This document shows positions 1-6,757 of a stretch of DNA of 64,000 bases, in pieces; the stretch's first letter is position 1, and the number at the start of each line of letters is the position of its first letter. Location: positions 2,487,501 to 2,551,500 of the forward strand of contig NZ_AP018365.1 of NCBI RefSeq assembly GCF_016756395.1, in the 5' to 3' direction. Source of the DNA: Streptomyces sp. SN-593 (GTDB lineage: Bacteria; Actinomycetota; Actinomycetes; Streptomycetales; Streptomycetaceae). A program made the translations under genes and the position numbers. Under the pieces are notes generated by a model. It was not told where the DNA came from and did no database searches. It worked only from the letters and a program-made list of their open reading frames with translations.

Positions 1-726
1 GTGCACGGCACGCTGGAGAACATGAACGACAACTGGGGCGGCGCCTCGCCGCTGCTGGCGAACAACGGCTACTGCGTGTTCGCGTTCAACTACGGCGGCT
101 CGTCGGCGTCCGCCGCGATCCAGGGCACCGGCCCGGCCGAGGACGGCGCGGCGCAGCTGTCCTCGTTCGTGGACCAGGTGCTGGCGGCGACCGGCGCGGG
201 CAAGGTGGACCTGGTCGGGCACTCGCAGGGCGGCATGATGCCGCGCTACTACCTCAAGAACCTCGGCGGCGCCGCGAAGACCGACAAGCTGATCGCGCTG
301 TCCCCCAGCAACAACGGCACCACCCTGGACGGCCTCACCGAGTTCGGCAGGCAGCTCGGGCTGCTGGAGCCGGCCAACCAGTTCGTGGTGGGCCCGGCCT
401 GCGCGGCCTGCGTCGAGCAGGAGATCGGCTCCGACTTCCTCACCTCGCTCAACAGCGGCGGCGAGACGCAGCCCGGGGTGTCGTACACCGTGATCACCAC
501 CAAGGACGACGAGGTGGTCACGCCGTACACCAACGCGCTGCTGCCGGCCGCGTCGAACGTCAGGAACATCACGGTGCAGGACCAGTGCGGGCTGGACGCC
601 AGCGACCACCTGGAGATCGCGTACGACCCGATCGCCCTGACCGACGTGCTCAACGCGCTCGACCCGGCGCACCCGCGGGCGGTGCCCTGCGAGGTCGTCC
701 TGCCGGTGACCGGGCCGCTGACGTAG
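1..726 (+). CDS. Secreted lipase/esterase, alpha/beta hydrolase (5' end outside window)
   Basis: This is the 3' part of an extracellular triacylglycerol lipase-like protein (Lipase_2 type). The visible protein begins with His-Gly-Thr, which in this family is the oxyanion-hole motif lying about 60 to 80 residues into the precursor, so the signal peptide and true start lie upstream of base 1. The nucleophile elbow is GHSQGG with Ser75 of the visible part. An Asp within TTKDDEVVTP and a His within DASDHLE are the likely remaining triad members. Paired cysteines (CAACVEQ and elsewhere) fit an exported, disulfide-bonded enzyme. The gene is monocistronic, with a strong terminator directly after it. 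The substrate is not known. Confidence 0.85.
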   Translation: MHGTLENMNDNWGGASPLLANNGYCVFAFNYGGSSASAAIQGTGPAEDGAAQLSSFVDQVLAATGAGKVDLVGHSQGGMMPRYYLKNLGGAAKTDKLIALSPSNNGTTLDGLTEFGRQLGLLEPANQFVVGPACAACVEQEIGSDFLTSLNSGGETQPGVSYTVITTKDDEVVTPYTNALLPAASNVRNITVQDQCGLDASDHLEIAYDPIALTDVLNALDPAHPRAVPCEVVLPVTGPLT

Positions 727-740
727 CCGGCGCACGGCCG

Positions 741-787
741 GGCCCGGCCCCCAGCCAGGGATCGCGAATCCCTGGTTGGGCCGGGCC
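741..787 (+). terminator. Rho-independent-like terminator after the lipase
   Basis: A long imperfect hairpin begins 14 bases after the lipase stop. The outer arms ggcccggccc and gggccgggcc are perfect complements, and the inner arms agccaggga and tccctggtt pair with one mismatch around a short loop. There is no T-run, as is common for actinobacterial terminators. Confidence 0.75.
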
Positions 788-886
788 TTCATCCGGTGCC
801 GCGACGCGCGCAGGCTGGTCGGTGAGGGCGGGTCCCACGGGCCGTACGGACGGTACGGCCGCCGCCGACACCCAGGAGCCAGCACC

Positions 887-1663
887 ATGACCCAGCAGAC
901 CGGAACCCGCGACCGCGTCGCCCTGATCACCGGCGCCAACCGCGGCCTGGGGCGCAGCACCGCGCTGCGGCTCGCCGCGGAAGGCGTCGACTCGGTCCTC
1001 ACCTACCGCTCGCACGCCGACGAGGCGCAGGCCGTCGTCGACGAGATCACCGCCCTCGGCCGCACCGCGCGGGCCCTGCCGCTGGACGCCGGCCGGGTCG
1101 AGGACTTCCCCGGCTTCGTCGCGGAGGTGGAGCGGACCCTCAAGGAGACCTGGGGGCGCGACCGCTTCGACTACCTCGTCAACAACGCCGGCCACTCCGC
1201 CCCGGCGCCGTTCGCGGAGACCACCGTCGAGGACTTCGACGCGCTCTTCGCGGTGCACGTGCGCGGCGTGTACTTCCTCACCCAGGCGCTCGCGCCGCTG
1301 ATCGCCGATGGCGGCCGGATCGTCAACACCTCCTCCGGCCTGGCTCGCTTCAGCCGGCCGGGCATGTCGGCGTACGCCATGACGAAGGGCGCGGTGGAGG
1401 TCTTCACCCGCTACCTGGCGCTGGAGCTGGGCGGGCGCGGGATCACCGCGAACACCGTGGCGCCCGGGCCGATCGCCACCGACTTCGGCGGCGGCTACCT
1501 GCGGGACAACGAGCAGGTGCGCACGCAGCTCGGCGCGGAGACCGCCCTCGGCCGGGTCGGGGAGCCGGACGACATCGGCGGTGTCGTCGCGTCGCTGCTC
1601 TCGGAGCACACCGGCTGGATCAACGGCCAGCGCGTCGAGGCGTCCGGCGGCACCCTGCTGTGA
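887..1663 (+). CDS. SDR family oxidoreductase
   Basis: A classical short-chain dehydrogenase/reductase of 258 residues, cytosolic and NAD(P)-dependent, substrate unknown. TGANRGLG at residues 15-22 is the cofactor motif, NNAG is at 100-103, and Tyr164 and Lys168 form the YxxxK catalytic pair. The C-terminal substrate loop (APGPIATDF) is normal for the family. I chose the ATG at 887 because AGGAG lies nine bases upstream; earlier in-frame codons read into the preceding terminator. An XRE regulator follows on the same strand after 147 bases, a frequent SDR-regulator pairing, so that protein may control this gene. Confidence 0.9.
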   Translation: MTQQTGTRDRVALITGANRGLGRSTALRLAAEGVDSVLTYRSHADEAQAVVDEITALGRTARALPLDAGRVEDFPGFVAEVERTLKETWGRDRFDYLVNNAGHSAPAPFAETTVEDFDALFAVHVRGVYFLTQALAPLIADGGRIVNTSSGLARFSRPGMSAYAMTKGAVEVFTRYLALELGGRGITANTVAPGPIATDFGGGYLRDNEQVRTQLGAETALGRVGEPDDIGGVVASLLSEHTGWINGQRVEASGGTLL

Positions 1664-1810
1664 CGGCCGGCGCCGGCGTGACGACCGGCGGCGGCGTGAC
1701 GACCGGCGGCGGCGCCGGCCGGATCCCGGGGCGCGCGGGACCGTGGAGCCCCGGAACCGCGGAGCCCCGGGCGTCGGGCGTCGGGCGTCGGTGAAGGGGA
1801 GACTGGGAGC

Positions 1811-2650
1811 ATGGACCGAGAACAACTGGCGGACTTCCTGCGGACCCGGCGGGAGGCGCTGCAACCGGAGGACGTGGGCCTGCCGCGCGGCCAGCGGCGC
1901 AGGACCGCGGGGCTGCGGCGCGAGGAGGTCGCCGCGCTGTGCGGGATGTCCGCGGACTACTACGGACGGATCGAGCAGGCCCGCGGCCCGCAGCCGTCGG
2001 AGCAGATGCTCGCCGCGATCGCCCGCGGCCTGCACCTGTCGCTCGACGAGCGCGACCACCTGTTCCGGATGGCCGGGCACGGCACCCCGCGGCGCGGCCT
2101 GCGCACCGACCACGTCAGCCCGGGCATGATGCGGGTGGTGGACCGGCTGGCGGACACCCCGGCCCAGGTGATGTCGGTGCTCGGGGAGACCCTGCTCCAG
2201 ACGCAGCCGTCGATGGCGCTGGTCGGCGACCAGACCGGCTACACGGGCCTGGACCGCTTCCTGGTCCACCGCTGGTTCACCGACCCGGCCTCCCGGCTGG
2301 TCTACCCCGAGCCGGACCACCCGCGGCACGGCCGGTACTTCACCGCCGGCCTGCGGGCGGCCTACACCGCGCTCGGCCCGGGCTCGCCGGCCGGCGAGCT
2401 GGTGGACGCGCTGCTGGCGTCGAGCCGGGAGTTCGCCGCGATCTGGAGCGCCCACGAGGTGGGGCTGCACCGCGTGGACGTCAAGCGGATGCTGCACCCG
2501 GACGTCGGGCTGCTCGAACTGCACTGCCAGACCCTGCTCGACGAGGACCAGGCGCAGCGGCTGCTGGTGTACACGGCCACCCCGGGTTCCGAGTCCTACG
2601 ACAAGCTCCAGTTGCTGTCGTCGCTCGGCGTGCGCCGGCCCGGAACCTGA
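1811..2650 (+). CDS. XRE-type HTH regulator with MmyB-like ligand domain
   Basis: A DNA-binding regulator of 279 residues. An N-terminal helix-turn-helix (about residues 5-80, with TAGLRREEVAALCGMS and YYGRIEQ) is followed by the PAS-like MmyB ligand-binding domain (about 100-270, with LVHRWFTDP and HPDVGLLEL signatures). Family members usually repress or activate the neighbouring oxidoreductase in response to a small, often fatty-acid-like ligand; here the neighbour is the SDR at 887. The ATG at 1811 is preceded by a GA-rich ribosome-binding site. The intergenic DNA at 1678-1713 holds two copies of an 18-base unit of the gtgacgaccggc type. The gene converges on the minus-strand signalling operon with only seven bases between stops. 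Confidence 0.9.
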   Translation: MDREQLADFLRTRREALQPEDVGLPRGQRRRTAGLRREEVAALCGMSADYYGRIEQARGPQPSEQMLAAIARGLHLSLDERDHLFRMAGHGTPRRGLRTDHVSPGMMRVVDRLADTPAQVMSVLGETLLQTQPSMALVGDQTGYTGLDRFLVHRWFTDPASRLVYPEPDHPRHGRYFTAGLRAAYTALGPGSPAGELVDALLASSREFAAIWSAHEVGLHRVDVKRMLHPDVGLLELHCQTLLDEDQAQRLLVYTATPGSESYDKLQLLSSLGVRRPGT

Positions 2651-2657
2651 CGCTCCG

Positions 2658-3956
2658 TCATGTCGCCCCGCTTCCGCACACCGTGGGGAGCCAGACCATG
2701 GTGCGGCGCTGCCGTACCGCCTCCAGCGTCGTCAACTGGTGGGCCAGCGAGGAGGGGTCGGCGAGGTACCGGAGGGCGGCCAGCTCGAAGGCGTCGCGCA
2801 TCACCGCGGGCATCGCGTCCGACGCGTCGTAGCACCGTACGGTGCCCGGCGCGTCGAGGGCCTTGGCCGCGGCGAGGGTGACCTGGTCGCCGGCGTAGAC
2901 GGACCGCGCCACCTCGTGGTCCGCGGAGAACCCGGCCTGCGACAGGCTCCACCGCGCCTGCACGTCGGAGCGGGCCAGGTAGCGGATCAACTTCCGTGCC
3001 TGCGGGGTGTCGTGGAGCATCGCGGCGAGGTCGCCGGAGACCTCCCAGGAGTCCCGGGAGGCGTGCGGCCCCGGGATGAGGGCGGAGGAGTGCGTGAACC
3101 GCGCGTCGGACCGGGCCGGTTGGGCGCTGTCCGCCCAGCCGGGGTCGGTGCGGATGAAGGACGACTGGTGTTCGAGGGTGCACGCGGCGCCGCCCTTCAC
3201 CGCGGTGCGGGACACCGCGTCGTAGCGGCGGGTCAGCGCGGGCGTGACGTAGCGGGCCTGGCCGGCGCCGACCAGGGTGCCCCAGGTCCGCCAGGCGTGC
3301 GCGACCCGGGCGTCGTCCCACGGCAGCTTCCCGACGGCCCACCGCTGGTAGACGTCGGGACCGGCCTGCTGGAGCAGGATGTCCTCGATCCAGTCGGTGG
3401 CCGGCCAGCCGGAGGTGGCGCCCGAGACCATGCCCAGGCACCAGGAGCCGGGCCGGGCCGCGGCGGCCGCGAGCCGCTCGGGCGCCATGCCCTTCGGGTA
3501 CCACACCGTGCTCTTCAGATCGGTCTTGATCGGCAGCCAGTAGTAGTGCGCGCCCGCTCCGGCGGGTCCCCGCACCTTGGCGACCCAGGGGGCGTTGAAG
3601 TCCGCGGCGTCGAACAGGTCGTCCAGGGGCTGGAGTTGGCCCGTCGCGGCGTAGTCGGCGAGTTCACCGGGACCGGGCAGCACCGCGACGTCGGGCGGCG
3701 CGCCGGCTCCGGCGTCGGCGTCGAGCACCTGGCTCTCGGCCGAACTGCCCTGGTAGAGCACGTGGATGTGCTCCTTCGCCTCGAACGGCTCGATCACCTC
3801 CTGCCGGAAGAGCCGCTCGTCCTGCCCGCTCCAGTTCGCCAGCAGCGTCACCGAGCCCTCGTCGCCGACCGCCCGCACCACCACGGCGCCCACCACCGCG
3901 AGCACCACCAGGCACAGGCCGATGACGCCGTAGGTCCATCCGCCCGGCCGCCTCAT
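2658..3956 (-). CDS. Membrane-anchored extracellular solute-binding protein (family 1-like)
   Basis: The last gene of the five-gene minus-strand signalling operon, 432 residues. Residues about 8-28 form one hydrophobic segment with no lipobox cysteine, so the protein is either anchored by an uncleaved helix or exported. The rest resembles sugar-type solute-binding proteins (TLLANWSGQ near the start, then PPDVAVLPGPGELADYA, and a C-terminal lobe with ARKLIRYLAR). No permease or ATPase gene accompanies it, so a sensing role is more likely than transport. Its ATG overlaps the stop of the upstream membrane-protein gene (ATGA), implying coupled translation. In mycobacteria a solute-binding lipoprotein (GlnH) feeds a membrane protein (GlnX) and the kinase PknG; this protein is in the GlnH position but is of a different binding-protein class. 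Confidence 0.8.
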   Translation of the reverse strand: MRRPGGWTYGVIGLCLVVLAVVGAVVVRAVGDEGSVTLLANWSGQDERLFRQEVIEPFEAKEHIHVLYQGSSAESQVLDADAGAGAPPDVAVLPGPGELADYAATGQLQPLDDLFDAADFNAPWVAKVRGPAGAGAHYYWLPIKTDLKSTVWYPKGMAPERLAAAAARPGSWCLGMVSGATSGWPATDWIEDILLQQAGPDVYQRWAVGKLPWDDARVAHAWRTWGTLVGAGQARYVTPALTRRYDAVSRTAVKGGAACTLEHQSSFIRTDPGWADSAQPARSDARFTHSSALIPGPHASRDSWEVSGDLAAMLHDTPQARKLIRYLARSDVQARWSLSQAGFSADHEVARSVYAGDQVTLAAAKALDAPGTVRCYDASDAMPAVMRDAFELAALRYLADPSSLAHQLTTLEAVRQRRTMVWLPTVCGSGAT

Positions 3957-4891
3957 CGGGACACCTTGACCCGGTACTCGCCGATCCGCGGCGCGAGCGC
4001 CCACACCACGAGCACCATCAGCGCCACTCCCCCGGCCACGATCCAGCCGGCCGCCGCCGCGCGGAAGCCGGTGTCCGCCATCCGCCGGGCGACGTCCGCC
4101 CCCGCGGTGCTGATGCCCGGCCCGGCGTGCGGCCGCTCCAGCAGCCTGCGGGCGTGGAACAGACCGCTGTGGGTCTGCCAGGTGAAGGTCCCCAGGACCG
4201 CCGCGCCGCCCACCAGCAGGACCCCGGCCGCGGCCAGTTGGCGGTTCCAGCGGCGCCGGAACCGGGTCCGGTGGAAGCGGTGCGCCTCCGCCAGCGCGGC
4301 CGCCAGCGCGACGACCAGCGTCCCCGACACGCACCAGCCCAGCGCCAGCGGCCATCCGAACGCCGCCTGCCGGTGCACCACCGCCACCTGCGCCTGCTGG
4401 AGGGCGTTGAGCCGGCTCATCAGCGACGAGCCGGTCACCGGGTCGCCCGGCCGGCCCAGTACGTCCGCCGCGTCCTCCATGTACCCGGCGTGCAGCGGCG
4501 ACCGGGCCGGCACCTGTCCGGCCAGCCCGATCCAGTACGAGTACGCCGAGATCAGGCCGGTCACCGTCTTCAGGGTCAGCCGACCGGTCGCGCCGGTGAC
4601 GTCCTCGGCGGCGGCGGAGGTGAGGATCTGGTTGGCGACGGCGACCTGGGTGGAGAAGCTGCTCGTACCGGCCGCGTCGGAGGCCGCGTCCAGTTCGGCG
4701 TCCTGCTCGGCCCGCAGCAGCGCGTCCTTCGCGGTGTCCACGTCGAGCACGCCGGGCGCGGTCGACGACGCGAGCGGCACCGCGCCGTCGTGCACCCCGG
4801 TGTAGGAGCCGAGCAGCGCCAGCGTGGTCAGCGCCACGAGTGCGGCCAGCAGCCAGAGGCGGTACCACAGTTCGCGTGAGGTGGTGCTCAT
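3953..4891 (-). CDS. Four-helix membrane sensor protein, GlnX-like
   Basis: A 312-residue integral membrane protein. Predicted membrane helices lie at about residues 11-30, 178-202, 219-238 and 279-300. The long extracytoplasmic segment (about 31-177) is Ala-rich, helical and Asp/Glu-studded, as in four-helix-bundle sensors, and the region after helix 2 is Arg-rich (about 204-217) and therefore cytoplasmic. This layout and the adjacency to a PknG-like kinase and a solute-binding protein match GlnX of the mycobacterial GlnH-GlnX-PknG pathway; homology is inferred from architecture, not from an alignment. Start ATGA overlaps the VWA gene stop upstream, and the stop overlaps the binding-protein start. 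Confidence 0.7.
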   Translation of the reverse strand: MSTTSRELWYRLWLLAALVALTTLALLGSYTGVHDGAVPLASSTAPGVLDVDTAKDALLRAEQDAELDAASDAAGTSSFSTQVAVANQILTSAAAEDVTGATGRLTLKTVTGLISAYSYWIGLAGQVPARSPLHAGYMEDAADVLGRPGDPVTGSSLMSRLNALQQAQVAVVHRQAAFGWPLALGWCVSGTLVVALAAALAEAHRFHRTRFRRRWNRQLAAAGVLLVGGAAVLGTFTWQTHSGLFHARRLLERPHAGPGISTAGADVARRMADTGFRAAAAGWIVAGGVALMVLVVWALAPRIGEYRVKVSR

Positions 4892-6564
4892 GACGCCCCG
4901 GCCCCGGGCGACCGCTGGTGCCGGCAGTGGGGGCAGAACCTGGCGTTCGACGGGATGCGGGCCCGGCAGTTCGCGCAGTCCACGAGGCCCGCGACCGGCC
5001 GCACCGGCACCTCCCCGGCGGTCGGGCCGCCCGAACTCGGGCCGTGCGTGGTGTGGGTGCTCGCGGCGATCAGGTGCTCGAACGCGTCGGCGGCGACCCC
5101 CTCCCGCAGTGACACGTCGCCGGCGACCGGATCGCGGATCTCCACGATCCGCTGGAGCTCGGCGAGTTGGCGCTGTGCGCCCAGGTCGTGGGCGAGCGTG
5201 ACGGCGAGGCCGAGCAACCGGACCGCCTCCTCGCGCCGCCCGCCCCTGAACGCCTCCGCGGCGAGGGCGGCGCTCTCGCCGAGCCGCCGGTGCTTCTCGA
5301 AGTGCTCGTCCTCCTCGGTGCCGACCGCCGCGAGCACCGGGTCGTCGGTCCAGCGGACCAGGCACGGCCGGGACGGGGGCAGCCGCAACCCGCGTTCCGG
5401 GCCCGGCCGCCCGGTCGGCGGCCGCCCTCCGCCGTCCGGCGCCGCCACCTCCACGACCGCGGCCTGGAGGTCCTCGTCCAGGGCACGGCCGGCCGGGTCC
5501 ACCGTCACGCAGAGCTGGAACCTGCGTACCTCGTTGCCCCACGCCCGGGTGGTGAAGGCGGTGGCCGGCCCCGACCCGGCCTGCGGCAGGCTCAGCTCGT
5601 GCGGGAACATCTGGCGCAGGTACCGCAGCCGCCCGCCGGGCGACGGCGTCACCCTGATCTCCAGCTCCGGCAGCGGCCGGGCCAGCAGCCTGGTGATCAA
5701 CTCCTCGTACGCCGCCGGAAGTTCGTCCTCGTCGTGCACCGCGTTCGCGCTGCCGTGCAGCCGCCGGGTGACGTCGACGAGCAGGCGCGCGTCCCAGTCC
5801 GTGCCGATGCCCCAGGCGTCGCAGAGGAACCGGCCCTGCCAGGTGTCGAGCACGCGGGCGACCGGGTTGAGGCGGTCGTACTCGTTCCTGCCGTCGGTGA
5901 GCATCAGCACGTGCGGGATCGGCGCGGACTGCTCCGCGAGCAACATGCCCGCCAGGTCGAGCCAGTTGCCGACGCAGGTACCGCCGCCGGGCCGCATCGC
6001 GTAGACCGCGCGCGCCGCCTCCTCGCGGGTCGCCGCGGACGCCGGCCGCATCGGCCCCTCCGGCGGGTAGGCGGTCACCGCCCGGTGGGTGCCCCGGACG
6101 ACGGCGAACGGGGTGCCCTCCGGCAGCGCCCTCAGCGCGGTGACGGCGGCCCGCCGGGCCGCGTGGATCTTCCGCTCCGGCACTTCCATCGAGGTGGAGC
6201 AGTCGACGACCAGCACCTCGGCGACCGACGGGCCGGCACCGCCGGCGGGCGCGCGTACGGCCGCGCCGGCGTCCGCGAGGCCGCTGACCCGGACGGTCAG
6301 GATGGCGTGCAGGTCCTGCACGCCGGCCCGGGCCGCGTGGTAGACGCGCTGGCTGATCGCGAGTTCGACGGTAGGGGTGGTGGCGGCTGCCGCCGGCCGC
6401 GCCGCGGACCCGTCCGGGTCCGGGTACGGCGGCGGCACGGACCCCGCCTGCGCGCCGGGGTCGTCGGCCCCGGCCGTACGCCGTGAAGCGCTGCCGGTGC
6501 CGCCGCGAGCGCCGCCGTCGCCGTTCCGGTCCTCGCTCCCGTTCGTGCTCCCGTACGTGTCCAC
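4888..6564 (-). CDS. VWA domain protein with C-terminal zinc ribbon
   Basis: A 558-residue soluble protein. After a disordered Gly/Asp/Pro-rich head (about 1-60), a von Willebrand factor A domain begins; its metal site is complete: DCSTS at 121-125, a Thr in GGGTCVGN and an Asp in LTDGRNEYD. A beta-rich middle follows, then a helical segment with TPR-like content (FRGGRREEAVRLLGLA). The C-terminus carries two CxxC pairs (CANC and CPHC), a double zinc ribbon resembling the zinc ribbons of the adjacent kinase. The likely start is GTG at 6564, since GAGGAG lies about 12 bases upstream; the frame stays open upstream but has no coding character. It probably acts as a scaffold or substrate of the kinase, which is an inference from context. 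Confidence 0.8.
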   Translation of the reverse strand: MDTYGSTNGSEDRNGDGGARGGTGSASRRTAGADDPGAQAGSVPPPYPDPDGSAARPAAAATTPTVELAISQRVYHAARAGVQDLHAILTVRVSGLADAGAAVRAPAGGAGPSVAEVLVVDCSTSMEVPERKIHAARRAAVTALRALPEGTPFAVVRGTHRAVTAYPPEGPMRPASAATREEAARAVYAMRPGGGTCVGNWLDLAGMLLAEQSAPIPHVLMLTDGRNEYDRLNPVARVLDTWQGRFLCDAWGIGTDWDARLLVDVTRRLHGSANAVHDEDELPAAYEELITRLLARPLPELEIRVTPSPGGRLRYLRQMFPHELSLPQAGSGPATAFTTRAWGNEVRRFQLCVTVDPAGRALDEDLQAAVVEVAAPDGGGRPPTGRPGPERGLRLPPSRPCLVRWTDDPVLAAVGTEEDEHFEKHRRLGESAALAAEAFRGGRREEAVRLLGLAVTLAHDLGAQRQLAELQRIVEIRDPVAGDVSLREGVAADAFEHLIAASTHTTHGPSSGGPTAGEVPVRPVAGLVDCANCRARIPSNARFCPHCRHQRSPGAGAS

Positions 6565-6757
6565 TGCTGGCCGCTGCTCCTCACCGCTCGGTCGGTACGT
6601 CGGTCGGGTCTTCCGGGCTGTCCGGGTCCTTTCGGGTCGTGCGCGTGCTGCGTGCCTTCCGCGTCGCCCCTCCGCCGTCCGCGTCGCTCCTCCGCCGACC
6701 GGTTCGACCGGTCGGCGGGCGGATTCGACCGGCCGACGGGCGGCCGCTGCCGGGGCG

